From: Emydura subglobosa
Lineage: Eukaryota; Chordata; Testudines; Chelidae
Assembly: GCA_007922225.1 (NCBI GenBank)
Contig: ML679973.1
Coordinates: forward strand, 6,982,597 to 7,046,596
Reading direction: 5' to 3'
DNA: 64,000 bases
This document shows positions 32,935 to 43,752 of this stretch, one piece after another. Made by a program: the position numbers and the translations under genes. Numbering within the stretch: the first letter of the stretch is position 1; every line of letters starts with the position of its first letter. The notes below the pieces were generated by a model. It saw only the letters and a program-made list of their open reading frames with translations. It made no database searches and was not told the DNA's origin.

Positions 32935-33170
32935 TGTAAACTCCCTCCCTTTAACAAACACATGGTGTAATCTTTCTCTCTCTAATACATACAAATGCAC
33001 ACACATGCATAATGTAATCTCTCTCTAACACACACACACACACACACTGTACTCTTTGTAACACAGATGCACAGAAACACAATGTTCTCTAACACTCACA
33101 CACTCTAATATCTAACACAATGTAATATCTCTCTCACAGACACACACACAAGGGCACACACATAAACAGT
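32935..33170. repeat. Cryptic CA/CT-rich simple sequence, part 2
   Basis: 'ctctctaatacatacaaatg', 'aatgtaatctctctctaaca', a CA run at 33027-33047, and further 'aatgtaatatctctctcaca'. It repeats phrases of 32278-32431 at low stringency. Confidence 0.75.
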
Positions 33171-33239
33171 CATTTTAAAACACACTCACATACACGCACA
33201 GTCTCATACACACATAATAACAACTATAGTATCTACAGT

Positions 33240-34600
33240 AGGAGCAAGAGAAAGACAAAGGAAAGTGATGTCTTTCTACTTGGCAGGAAAGAAGAGCTGA
33301 TAATGGGCAACATTAAAAAGGCTCAAGTGTTTAATGCTTATTTGCTTCCATTTTCAATAGAAAGGTAAATTGTGACAAGATACTTAACCCAATTATTTTT
33401 AACAACAAGGGGGGAGGAACACAAGCCAAAATAGGGAAAGAGCAGGTTAAAGAACATTTAGATAAGTTAGATGTATTCAAGTAAGCAGAACCTGATGAAA
33501 TTCATGCTAGAATACTTAAAGAATTAGCTGAAGCAATGTCGGTACTGTCAGTGAATATCTTTGAGAGCTCATGGAGGATGAGTGAGGTCCCAGAGGGCTG
33601 GAGAAGACCAAAAAAAGTACCTATCTTGAAAAAGAGGACCTGGGGAATTATAGACCAGTGAGCCTAATTTCAATACCTGGAAAGATACTAGAACAAATTA
33701 TGAAATAATCAATTTGTAAGCACCTAGAGATAACAGGGTTATAAGTAATAACCAACATGGAATTGTCAAGAGTAAATTATGTCTAACCAACCTCATTTTC
33801 TTCCCTGACAGGGTTATTGGCCTAGTGGATGGGGGAAAGCTGTTGATGTGATATATTTTGATTTTAGTAAATGAATTTAGGGAAATGTAATCTAGATTAA
33901 ATTTCTATAAAGTGAGTGCAAAATTGGTTGAAAGACCACGTACTCCAAGAGTAGTTATGAATGGTTCACTATTAAACTGTGGGGATGTATCTAGTTGGGT
34001 GCCACAGGGGTTAGTCCTGCATCTGGTACTAGTCAATATTTTTATTAATGACTTGGATAATGGAGTGGAGAATATACTTATAAAATATCCAGATGACACC
34101 AAGATGGAAGGGGTTGCAAGCACTCTGGAGGACAGGATTAGAATTCAAAATGACCTTGACAAATTGGAGAGCTGGTCTGAAATCAGTAAGATGAAATTCA
34201 ATACAGATGTGCACAGTACTACACTTAGGAAGAAAAAAATCAAATACATAGCTAGAAAATTGGGAATAATTGGCTAGGCGGTAGTACTACAGAAAAAGAT
34301 CTGGTGGTTATAATGGATCAAAAATTGAATATAAGTCAACAATGTAATGCAGTTATGAAAGAAGCTAATAGCATTCTGGGATGTATTAACAGCAGTGTCA
34401 TATGTAAAACACAAAGGTTATTGTCCCATTCTACTCAGCACTGGTAAAGCTTCAGCTATAGTTTTCGCTCCTGTTCTGGGCACCACACTTTAAGAGAGAG
34501 GTGGAAAACTTGAGAGAATCCAGTGGATAGCAATAAAAATGACTAAAGGTTTAGGAAACCTGACGTGTGAGGAAAGGTTAAAAAAACTGGGCATGTTTAT
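33240..34600 (+). mobile_element. CR1 LINE ORF2 fragment, decayed
   Basis: About 1.36 kb of CR1-group reverse transcriptase sequence with multiple frame breaks. In order, the family's 'LDV-(F)K-x-x-(E/G)PDEIHAR-LKELAEA' block is near 33465-33540, 'SW(R)-x-SEVPEGWRR' near 33570-33605, 'NYRPVSLISIPGKILEQ'-like near 33645-33700, and the catalytic F-A-D-D-T-K box near 34083-34110 decayed to Y-P-D-D-T-K. The 3' end ('gaggaaaggttaaaaaaact', 'gggcatgttta') stops where a mariner fragment begins. A deletion after about 33870 removed part of the polymerase domain. Confidence 0.8.
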
Positions 34601-34601
34601 G

Positions 34602-34888
34602 AGTATTCACCAGATTTGGCTCCCTCAGACTTCTACCTGCTCCCCAAGTTGATGGAAGACCTTAGTGAGAAGAGTTTCAAAGAGGATAATGTGGTGATCA
34701 CAGCAGTCAAAGAGTTTTTGGACATGCAGGACAAGAATTTCTACAAGATGGGCATAGCCAACCTGCTGCTTTGCCGACCATGTGCATTGATGTCAAGGAG
34801 GATTTTATTGAAAAATAAATAAACTATTGAATGCAAATCATCTTTTTTTTCTTTGTCAGGCTAGGAACTTTCTGAACACCTGTCATAC
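34602..34888 (+). pseudogene. Tc1/mariner transposase, 3' fragment
   Basis: From 34604 the frame encodes 'YSPDLAPSDFYLLPKL', the signature around the third catalytic Asp of mariner D,D34D transposases, followed by 'DMQDKNFYKMGI'. A frameshift near 34776-34790 separates this from a family-like C-terminus ('CIDVKEDFIEK', stop near 34819) in another frame. After the stop come an AT-rich stretch and 'ggaactttctgaacacctgt', resembling a mariner terminal repeat. The 5' two thirds, with the first two Asp residues, are missing. It is dead. Confidence 0.85.
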
Positions 34889-35257
34889 GCTGATAACGCA
34901 TATATAATAAGAGACTCAAATGCTTCATAAAAAAATATGTGAGTTCATTTTAAAAAATAGAATATTGGCTATATTATTATCATTGTCAAACATTGTATTG
35001 ATATGTTTTAAGATATGCATTACAAGCAAATTACAATATGCAGTTACACCAGTATCTCCTGTGACATAATGTGCCATAAACCCTGAGAATTCAAAAGCAA
35101 AAGAGAAAAATGTATAGAGGAGGTTCCACCTCCACTTACGCTATTATTTCCACAACAAAAGTCTTTGGTGAGCTTAGCTGTTTCAATAGAATGATGTAAA
35201 TTGTTCTAGTTGTGTAACTGGAATAATGGAACTACTGCTTTTGAGTGCAAGGGTCTG
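34889..35257. other. No gene seen; AT-rich
   Basis: AT-rich unique-looking sequence after the mariner fragment. CR1 does not clearly resume here, so the mariner is probably not a simple insertion into that CR1. Confidence 0.5.
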
Positions 35258-35370
35258 TGTCATAAGAGGGAGTGGATAGCGGAGGGAATGGGGTACAGAG
35301 CATCTCACCTCCAGGTCACTGGTTTAAAATCCAGGTCACTGGTCCAGGCTGAAAGTGAGTTAATGGCTCA
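35258..35370 (+). mobile_element. tRNA-like SINE relic
   Basis: It aligns with 62036-62170: 'ctcacctccaggtcactggt' against 'ttcacttccaggtggctggt', followed by 'ttaaaatccag' against 'ccaaaatcag' (B-box-like), then 'gctgaaagtgagttaatgg' against 'gattgaaagttataaa'. The B-box position suggests a tRNA-derived head. There is an internal duplication of 'ccaggtcactgg'. Confidence 0.5.
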
Positions 35371-35904
35371 GTCCAATTTCTCCACCACAATCCGCCTCCC
35401 GCCTCCCCGAGCATCTCAGATGGCCTCCCCTGAGCAGTCTCAGGATGGCCATGGAGACAGAACTATCCTTTCTTGCCTAAAAATGGTGCCTCTAGTTCAG
35501 GATTTAAGTACATTGGCCCCTGCCAGGACAGTACCGCTTCTGTTGTGACACTGAAGAAGCTGCTCTCAGAGATGTCAGTCTAGCTTTTGCAGACACTAAA
35601 CAAGTCCATAAAACCAGGCATGTGACAAAACTAGAATCTTTCTGACCCCTTTTGACAAGAGAAAAATTGACTCTACAGTAGGAAAAGCGCATCACCACAG
35701 ACCTTGAGAAATCCCTGCGATATACGCTAGGGTTGGCCTCTGTCTCTCCACACAATTGATAAAACAGGAGCAGCTGCACAGTAATAAGCGTCCCCCTCGC
35801 ACCACATCCCCAATGTGCCTCATCTCCCCGGGTCCTGTAAAAAGGAAGATGCATCTCCATGGCCCATTCATTAATAACACTTAGCATATACAGACCACCT
35901 ACTA
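35371..35904. other. No gene seen
   Basis: Unique-looking. The minus-strand frame at 35504-35887 (127 codons) has no recognisable domain. Confidence 0.5.
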
Positions 35905-36095
35905 CCTGAGGATTTCAAAATGTTTTACCAATTTTAAATTGCGAACCCTCGCGTTCCCCTGGAAGGCTGGGAAGCAGCATTACCCCTGTTTTACAGCGGG
36001 TGGTACTAACTGACTTACAGCATGTCTGTGACAGAGCCAGGAACAGAGCACAGTTTTCCCTGAGTTTAGTTCAGTGCTCTAGTCACTTGGCAAAT
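35905..36095 (-). mobile_element. MIR/CORE-SINE relic
   Basis: The plus strand shows 'gcattacccctgttttacag', 'tgtctgtgacagagccagga', 'acagagcacagttttccctg' and 'cagtgctctagtcacttggc', the reverse complement of MIR. Confidence 0.75.
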
Positions 36096-37796
36096 ATTGT
36101 CTCCCTTGTGCTCCGTGCTGAGACTACTGATAGTGTGGAAGCCTGTCCAATAGAAATCGTTAACTAATAAATGGACTGGGACATGAATTGAAGTACCCTA
36201 AGCTGCTCCAGGCTTGTTTTTTGTCCCTGATGAAGCCAAATGTCCTGGCATTTGGGGTCCTGCAATGTTCCTCATGAATGGTATTTTTAAGTCATTCCTG
36301 CTTTGCTCCTGAGGAGTATTGGGGGTGGTGGAGGGAGTCTCTCTCTTCCCTTTGTTCTGCCACTTAAGGGTTTCTGACCTTCAGACCGTATTCCACTTGT
36401 CCATAGGAGAGAACTGTTATTGTATTTAAAAGGTGCCTTCCACGCCCCTAAGCCCATCATAGTCAGTCTCGGCAGATATCTGAGGGGAAATCCTGGCAGG
36501 TAACACACGTTGGCCTCCCTCAGTTAACGAGGCCACCAGTGGGGTTGTGCTGCTGATCATCACAGAGTCAACACACAGTCACTTCCCTTGAACAGTTGTT
36601 GGCTCTGCATCTCCTCCTGGCAGTGTCTGGGCCACACCTGTGCTACTGCAAACAAGCACAGCATTTTCTTTAGTGGCAGATATATGCTGCACTAACAATT
36701 CCACGTAGGTAACAGTGGTGAAACACTCTCCATGGATGCCACTGACACCACCAGCTTTGTCTCAGCTGCCTGCCAACTTTGTTGTTGTTGTGCCAGCCAT
36801 AACCCAGGCCCTGCTGTCAAAGCGTCCCAGGTGGAGTTCAGCCTAGACTCCTACAGCTCTTCCTTTTTTAGCTCTAATGAGATTGACCTGTGGGGGCCAC
36901 TCTATTGAATATTCAGAGGAAAGTCACTTAATCACTATGACAATGCCATATGACTAGGCTTCTTCCATTCTCTGTCCCCCTCTCTCTCTCCTACCTCCTG
37001 GTTCTTCCTTTAGTTTCTACGTAATCTCTCTCTCTCTGTCTCTCTCTCACTGTAGTATCTGAGCCTCTCCTTGGTATTTTAAAAATAGATATAACACTCC
37101 CCAACCTTTCTTAATTCCCAGAGTGTTGGAGGAATAGCTTGATTAGTTTATAAGTTGCCTGCCTGCTTGTTTATATGTGTGCACACAAGTGAGGGGGTGT
37201 TTTGTGTGTCTATGTGAGGATCTTAATGAAGGAGAGGTAGCCTGAAAAAAATGTGCTTCATATTTCATTCTGAAAGGGGAGAGGTGCATGGTTCTGTCGC
37301 AGTGAGTTCCATAGTCTAGGTCCCACTCATGTCACAGTTCTGTCTCCTTCACTCACTGATCACAGGGCAGAGCTGGGCAGTTCCTACGGACAAGGGGAAG
37401 GAAGAGGAAGAAGCAGAAACTGTTTTTAGTTGACTACATCAAGGCTACATTATTACAAATTACAGAAGAGTAATTTGCTCACTACCACCTTTGAACAGGA
37501 TCGGGTACTATCCAGATCCCTACAGAAACCTCACAGGTTTCAATTTCCTGAGATGCAGTAGGAGCAATTCCCTGGATTTCTTACTCATCTGAGAAGATAT
37601 TATCACAAAACTCCTCTAAATACCATCATAAAATATAAATATCATAAAATATTTTACTCTCATCAGCATCAAAGACTCCACTGGTTCTCAGCAGACAGCT
37701 TTGCTGGAACAGCTTTTTAACAGTTCTCTCCTTCTCCCATCCACCATATTTCATGTGTTGTACATCCTGCAAACGTGGAGAGCAGAAGGGAAGCAT
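36096..37796. other. No gene seen
   Basis: Mostly unique. CT-rich tract at about 37025-37050, and a GTT run at about 36781-36792. No exon recognised. Confidence 0.5.
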
Positions 37797-38175
37797 CTGG
37801 GCTAGCTGTGGGCGGCCAGCATGCACTTCTCAGTTACCAAGTTGCAGTCAGGAGACGTGTAGCAGAGTCAGGGCACAAGCCAGGTCAGGATACCAGGAAG
37901 TCAGGGTCAGGCATCAAGTTGCAGGGAGAAGGTGAGTAGTGGAGTCAGGGATGAATTAGGATCAGGAACCAGAGTCAAAAGTTCACAATAAGGCAAGATC
38001 TGGAGCAGAAGCTAGCAGGTAGTCTGCATCATTGCTTAGACAGCTCCATGTCATGGCTTCCTGGTTTATATACTGGCATGGGCCAATCAGTAGGCTGCAG
38101 GGGGCTGCCACTCAGGCTCCACTGGGTGGTACTTTCTGCGGTGTCTAGCTTCACAGGGTCCACCTGCGGAAACCG
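37797..38175 (-). repeat. 3' LTR of the Ty3/gypsy element
   Basis: Its first 65 or so bases match the LTR remnant at the other end (41483-41538): both run through 'ggccag', 'tcagttaccaag', and 'gtcaggaga'. On the minus strand it has an inverted CCAAT (plus-strand ccaat at 38083-38087) about 10-20 bp before a TATA-type 'tatataaac' (38064-38073 complement). The limit at 38175 is approximate. Confidence 0.7.
38064..38087 (-). promoter_or_regulatory. LTR TATA/CCAAT-type promoter
   Basis: Minus-strand 'attggcccatgccag' is followed by 'tatataaac'. It is the natural candidate for the retrotransposon's own promoter. The copy is defective, so present activity is unknown. Confidence 0.45.
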
Positions 38176-38186
38176 AGCCTGAATCC

Positions 38187-38735
38187 CTAGTAGGGAATGC
38201 GGAAGTGGCTGCGGCCTGGAACCTCCATGGTTCCAGTCTCGCAGGTGCTTACATCATCCGCCCAATTCTGGCCCTCTTCGGGGTGGTGCCAGTCCAGGCT
38301 TGTCTTACTCCTATGCAACTCCTTCACCAGGTCTGGGGCATGGACATAGGAAACAAGTTCCCAGGTGCGTTCTTTGGGTCCATAGCCTCCCCAGTCCATG
38401 AGATAGCACAGGCAGCCATGTGTCCGTCAGGAATCGAGCATGGCATGCACTTCATACTCCTCATGACCCTGGATTTTGAGTGGTGGAGGCGGTGGTGTGC
38501 TTTGTTGAGGGAAGGAATTCTCAGCAGAGGGCTTCAGAAGGGAAATATGAAAAATGGGGTGTATTTTGAGAGACTGCAAAAGCTGTAGTTTAAAAATGAC
38601 CAGGTTGATCTGCTGGCATATCAGAACTTTCAGAACTGCTGATGCAGTGTTCAGGAGGGTCGACTTGTCTGGAGATGCTTTGTGGTGAGCTGTACCTTCT
38701 AGCCTCCCCTGAAGTCTGGAGCTTCCTGTCTCCAA
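38187..38735 (-). pseudogene. Integrase C-terminus and chromodomain
   Basis: Two frames carry the parts. 38427-38735 has the 'HISLLKPS' segment typical of the region before the chromodomain and ends with '[13 protein letters not shown]'. After a break at about 38400-38427, 38187-38399 continues with 'DWGGYGPKERTWE' and 'VHAPDLVKELHR'. In active relatives this domain targets integration to modified histone tails. It is split by a stop or frameshift here. Confidence 0.82.
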
Positions 38736-38829
38736 TGTTTACATGCCTCCTGTAAGCCTTCTTCACCTCTTCTAGGTGGTTCTTGAGCTCCTCCTGGACG
38801 AGATGGGTCTGTTGGATCCAGTCAGCGGC

Positions 38830-39560
38830 AGCTGGGTTCAGGAAGGCTCTTGATAGCTACAGGTGAAAACAGGGGTGAAACCTGTAATTCGCAAAGGTGG
38901 GACTCTGACCTGTAGAGGCATGATCAGTGCAGTTATATAAAAACCCTGTCTCTGGCAGGAGTGTGCACCAGTTATTCTGGTGATAGTTTATGAAATATCT
39001 CAAGTATTGTTCTAGTGCTTGGTACGCCCTTTTGGTTTGTCCATCTGTTTGGGGGTGGTATGCAGTGAAGATGGATACGCAGACGTCCAGTAACTGGAGC
39101 ACTTCACAACAAAAGTGAGAAGTAAACCGTGGGCCTTAGTCTGAAACTATGCAGTCTGGAAGTCCATGAAGATGAACCATGGTTTGCATCAGGAGCTGGG
39201 CAGAGGTCTCAGCATTGGGCAGTAGTGGTAGACAATGAAGCTGGCCATTTTATTCAGACAATCCACAACCATTATAATTATTGTGTGGCCATCGGAGGTT
39301 GGAAGATCCACAATGACATCTAGGATGATAGTGGACCAAGACCTGGCTGGAGTCTCTGGGGCACTAAGATGGTGAGCAGTCTAGTCTAGGACATCTTGGT
39401 ATGTGCACAGCACTCGCAGGACTCCACAAGAACATCAACTTTGGCCTGCATGTGGGGCCACTAGAAAAAGCAGGCAACTAAATGGCATTACTTAAAACTC
39501 AAAGTGCCCATATTGGGTATGAAAAGTGGTCTTCCATTTGTCCCCAGACCTTATATGCAC
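38830..39560 (-). pseudogene. Integrase core remnant
   Basis: The open part 38857-39102 contains 'TAYHPQTDGQTKRAYQALEQ', the catalytic-core end of Ty3/gypsy integrase with its E-region, followed by 'STGQSPTFANYRFHP'. Upstream, in interrupted frames, the conserved 'HGLPD' and 'SD-x-GPRFTS' blocks can be read near 39110-39180 and the 'DFI-DLP-x-SDGHT'-like block near 39290-39330. Several stops and frameshifts break it. Confidence 0.85.
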
Positions 39561-39584
39561 TAGATTGTATGCTCCCTGAAGATC

Positions 39585-39665
39585 TAGTTTAGTGTAGATC
39601 CTGGCAGTCTACACAAATGCACAGTGACCCATCTTTTTTTCACACAAAGAGGACTGGTGTCCCCA
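39585..39665 (-). pseudogene. Reverse transcriptase start only
   Basis: On the minus strand the block equivalent to 'F-V-x-K-K-D-G-S-L' followed by 'C-V-D' is readable ('[15 protein letters not shown]') after an in-frame stop. It is then joined directly to integrase-proximal sequence. The palm with the YxDD box, and RNase H, are absent, which marks a deletion of more than 1 kb relative to the family. Confidence 0.7.
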
Positions 39666-40194
39666 CTGGAGAGATGGATCATCGAATGAAGCCCTTTGCA
39701 AGATTTTTCTGGCTATACATGCATAGGGTCTCCAAGTTTGGTTCAGACACGGTGTATATCCATTCATAGGGCACCTTTGCCCCAGGTTATAGGTCTATTG
39801 GCCAATCATAGCCCCTGTGTGGGGGTAGTGAATCCATGTTTTTCCCTTCAAACACCTCAAGTAGTCTTCATACTTTCAGGGAGGCCAGGGTTGTGGTCTA
39901 GAGCCTCCCTCTTCTGGTTAGGCCCCACCATCTGAGGTCTTGCTTCTGAGAATCTTATCCAATCCTGGGATGTAGAGAACAGGTCACCCGGGGATTGGTT
40001 GATTTGTCGGAGGCAATCTCTCTGGCAATATTTGGAGAAGGTAATGCTCCTCTACCACCAGGAGATCCACAGATCATGCCACTCCAACCAAAGAATGCCA
40101 AGAATTATCAGGAAGAATGAAGAGCAGATCACATCAAAGCATGTTATTTCCCAGTGCCCTTCCATTGCGGCCTCTAGGGGGTTGGTCTTTTGGG

Positions 40195-40395
40195 TCACTG
40201 GTCCCAAAGATAGGAGCCACTCATCAATCGTCTCCACCAGGTCCAGGGTGGGTTTGGCTGAAGAGGGATCTGAAGAGTTCGGGCTGCCTTAGAGTCTACA
40301 TAATTGGCAGTGGCCCCAGAGTTTACCATTGCCAGTTGCAGGGGAATCAGTCTTGCCTCCCCAAGACATGCAACTGCAGTGGCAATCGGAAACAT
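40195..40395 (-). pseudogene. Aspartic protease remnant with altered active site
   Basis: A 66-codon frame contains 'MVNSGATANYVD', corresponding to the family's 'L-V-D-S-G-A' active site, with the catalytic Asp read as Asn. A second conserved piece, 'LGILWLEWHD', lies in a neighbouring frame around 40085-40115. With the Asp lost it could not cleave its polyprotein. Confidence 0.75.
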
Positions 40396-40625
40396 GGAGA
40401 GACCCAGTGATGCCCAGAGAAGGTTCTACTCAAGGATTGGGGGGTGGTTCTGGAACATGGAGCTCTGGTGATGCCCAGGCTGTACCCCACCCTGAGATCG
40501 GGCCTGGTCTGGTCCTTTTCCTGAACTCTTTTGAACTGGACAGGAAACAAGGGCATGTCCTGGAGACCCCAGTAAAAACAGAGGCTCGGCTGCCATGGAT
40601 GATCTTTCTCCTCCAGGGTCAGGCA

Positions 40626-41431
40626 TCATTTACCCAGGTCAACCTGCCTGGGTTCAGGATTCACTTCTACAGGCTTTGGCATAGCGAGCAGACGTGGGGG
40701 CATCAGGCTGCCCCTTCTTTCCTTCTTCAGCTTGCACAGCTGAGAGTCAATGTGCAGGGCAAGATCAATACAGGCCTCTAGGCAGGTGGGATTTTCAACA
40801 TGGGGTAGCTCATCTTTTGCCTCCTCACTGAGTCCCCACCAGAACTGGTATAGTTGGGCTGCCTCATTCCATTTGACATCAACCTGCAAGCCATTAGAGG
40901 TGAGTGGCATAAGAGGTGGCTGGCCTTTGCCTCAGTGAAGCTTCCAGAGGGCAGCCTCTGTTAAGTAGACATGACATGGGTTGTCAAAGATGGTCAAGAA
41001 GACTGGCAGGAAGGCAGGCCAGTCGGAGAGCACTGGGCTGTTCTGCTCCAGTAGCGGGGAAGCCCGATCAAGTGCTTTGCCGGTGAGAAGTCTTACTGCT
41101 AGCCACACCTTTGCCTGGTCTGTGGGGTACATTCAATGACAGGAAGAGCAGCCTGCATTGGTTAAGGAACCCCTGGAATTTCCGATGGACCTGGTCAAGC
41201 CGTTTGGGCAACAGCACCACAGGAGCCAGTTCAAGCGATGGGTGGTCTGCTCTGGAATGTAATATAGCTATTTCTGCATGCCACATGCTCATGTAGAGTC
41301 TGTGCTTCAGTTGCAAACTGCATAGCTTGGGTCTATATCATGAGGTTCTCCGCCTGCAGGAAGGTGACTTGGTCCCGCAGGTCCTGGGCCCTCAGGGAAC
41401 TGCTGGTTGGAGAGCAATCCACCCCTTCCAT
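40626..41431 (-). pseudogene. Gag remnant (retrotransposon gag family)
   Basis: The start is likely ATG at 41431 on the minus strand. Frames 41068-41316, 40932-41132 and 40626-40910 carry successive family blocks: 'FQGFLNQCRLLFL', 'LLTGKALDRASPLLEQNSPV', and 'FWWGLSEEAKDEL'. They are offset by frameshifts and stops. This is the capsid-type domain shared with PEG10/RTL proteins. A zinc-knuckle remnant at about 40540-40600 keeps the G-H-x4-C half, but the CX2C half is in another frame with the second Cys codon reading Trp. Confidence 0.85.
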
Positions 41432-41470
41432 CTTCTGTGGAGGGGTTGGATCTGGGGGCTGAGCAAACTG

Positions 41471-41540
41471 TCAGGGCCGGGCTATGGGTGGCCAGTGAGC
41501 ACTAGTCAGTTACCAAGCTGTGGTCAGGAGATGTGTTTAG
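41471..41540 (-). repeat. 5' LTR remnant of the Ty3/gypsy element
   Basis: Starts on the plus strand with 'tgtcagggcc' and matches the first 65 or so bases of the LTR at 37797. Similarity is lost near 41538, so most of this LTR is missing. Confidence 0.65.
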
Positions 41541-42162
41541 GATCAATAGTCATCCTAGTGATGAAATAGTATCAAACATGCTGTCATGAGTTCCCCATTG
41601 TGAGGGCATGGTAGAGGGGTGTATGCAGGTGGGAATGGTGATATTTCCAGTGCTGGATTCACTGGAAAAATGTTCCCCATGGGCAGTGTATGTGATCAGT
41701 TTGGAGCTTGCTATGTTGGCACCATTGCTTTCAGATCTCAGGGTGAATTGTTTGAAGGGAAAAAATTCCAAGGACATACTTAATCCCAGGACAGCCCTTT
41801 TTGAGTTTGTCCAACTAAATCCCAACAATCTGGACTGAGTTTACCAGACCCAAAGTCCATGCTCCAAAAGCCCTACCTTCCCCAGAGAGTGGAAAGAAAG
41901 GGAAAGGGGGGCTGGCTGCTGGAAAAAGCATCTGGTCTTGCTGTGTGTGTTTCCCGGAGTCCTTTCTAAAGCTTAAGAAGGAGGAGAGAGCTGGCCATAT
42001 TGGGAAGCATATCGCCAAGACGGCCCTGTGAACCTGGAGCCAATTCTACGCATTTGGAAAAAGACAAGGGCTGGATGCACAAGAAAGCAGCTGGTTCAAA
42101 GGAGTTTTGTACTTCAGAAGGCCATTCTTTGGCTGTGGGTGGAGAATGTGCATTTCATCTAT
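41541..42162. other. No gene seen
   Basis: Unique-looking sequence after the truncated LTR. No exon recognised. Confidence 0.5.
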
Positions 42163-42462
42163 AACTCTATTGCAGAATTGCCAACCCCAACCATTCAAAA
42201 TTGATGACTCAGGCCTCGGAAAATCATGAGATTTTAAAAATAATACATGGTGGGTTCTTTTCATTTTCCTTCTGGCTTTTGAGAATTTGGTTGCACTTGG
42301 CTCATATTTTCAAGCTTCTGTTTGCAACCATGAGTGTCAGAAACTTAGGGTTTTTTTAAAAATGAAACCTGAGATTCTCCTCTAATCACGACTCCAGGTT
42401 TTAAGAAGCAAATCCAATATTGTGAGACCCATGATTAACTCATGAGAGTTTGCCACATTGTT
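42163..42462 (+). mobile_element. 'catgag' palindromic repeat, uninterrupted copy
   Basis: Runs from 'attgcagaattgccaacccc' to 'catgagagtttgccacattg'. The ends are imperfect inverted repeats ('attgccaa' and 'tttgccaca' complement), and 'aatcatgagattttaaaaat' lies inside. It aligns over its length with the interrupted copy at 27.2 kb. Probably a MITE. Confidence 0.7.
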
Positions 42463-43752
42463 GTCCCTAAGAGAGGCGTGTTCTCCACGTGTTAAATCAT
42501 CCACACCTACATGGCTCACAATTGCTTTTATACCTATGGATTTGTGGAATTTTTGAGCCATTATCCCTTGATCAAGGGCCTATTTTGTTATGTGGTAAGT
42601 CAGACCTAAACTGGCGGCAAGGCTTCTTCCCCACAAGGCAACGTAGTAGAACAGGAAATCAGTGGAAGCTGCACCCACTGTAGAGCTCACACTGGAGTCT
42701 TTATCCAAGCCAACACTTTCTGCTAATGCAGAATCCACATCTCACCAGAATACCCGGGGGGGGGGATGGTTCCCGGTAATGTATATCATAGAGTCCTTGT
42801 TTGTCTCCCCGTGATCTTCCTAAAGGATGGTGAGCGCTGAACCCCTGGTCTCCAAGGTCTGTCTCTCTTCCTTCATCTTTACTGAGGAAGGACTTTACAT
42901 CCTTCTCCCAGTCTTCAGACTCAGACTAACGAGGCTGTCAGTGCAGTGGAGGCCACACACTCCACCCCCCATTGGTCTCTGATCTCTCACCAGTGGTCCC
43001 TGTTTCTGGTTCAGGAACAACACTCAATTAAGCCAAATGGGCTGTTGCCCTGATGCAGGTGGCTTGAGGGTGAGAAAGAGAGCCCAGGGGGTAAAACTAG
43101 GATGAGCCAAACAGTTCTGAGAGTTGGGCAACCACAAGCCCATGGATACGATGCTTCCCATCCCCACCCCATTGCTTCTAGAGAGTGAGCTTGCCCTGCA
43201 AGTCTGCATGTGATATCGCCATCTTGGCTGGCACACAAGCAACTGAGCTCGGGGCCTCCAGACCTGAAAATGTGAGCGGCTACTGATTGAGCTATAAATT
43301 CAGCCTTCTGGAGTGAGGGGCTGTAACAGACTCATATCCTCTGTGGAATGCCTGGAGGGGGACACATCACACACACAGGCCAGTGTGCTACATGTGCATT
43401 CCCTGCTTCTCCTATGGATCCTGAGTGCTTGGGACACAAACAAAAGATGCAAGGGTCCAGCAGCATGCCATTGTAATCCCATCATAATGGGAGCTCAAGT
43501 GTCACCTGTTACTACGCAAGGAAATTATACAAATATGTAGGCAGTTCCAGAATTAGGCTCTCTTCAGGGGATGGGAGGGCAGCCTCCTGGCCTTTTCCAA
43601 GGGAGGCAGAAGGACAGAGACCAGCCAATAGGCAGCACAGTGGAGTTCTCCCCAGAACATGTAGAACACTGGACAAAATCCACCATTTCCATGCAGCCCT
43701 GCAGTAGTAAACTGGTGTGCATTGTCTGGCCTCATCAACTAATACTATACCT
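42463..43752. other. No gene seen
   Basis: Mostly unique; G run at about 42757-42765. No coding signal recognised. Confidence 0.5.

Larger units (their letters stand above)
37797..41540 (-). mobile_element. Ty3/gypsy retrotransposon, sushi/chromodomain class, defective
   Basis: A full-order but broken element reading right to left: 5' LTR remnant (41471-41540), gag (from ATG at 41431 to about 40430), protease (around 40300-40395), short reverse transcriptase start (about 39585-39665), integrase (about 38830-39560) and chromodomain (about 38187-38460), then the 3' LTR (37797-38175). Many stops and frameshifts are present. A large internal deletion removes nearly all of reverse transcriptase and RNase H. 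The order and chromodomain place it among the chromoviruses that include sushi-ichi, the group related to the domesticated PEG10/RTL genes. It is not functional. Confidence 0.88.

Noticed and set aside
8584..33170. CA-rich arrays as possible CRISPR-like or satellite arrays
   Set aside because: There are no conserved repeats separated by unique spacers, and this is vertebrate DNA; they are ordinary microsatellites.
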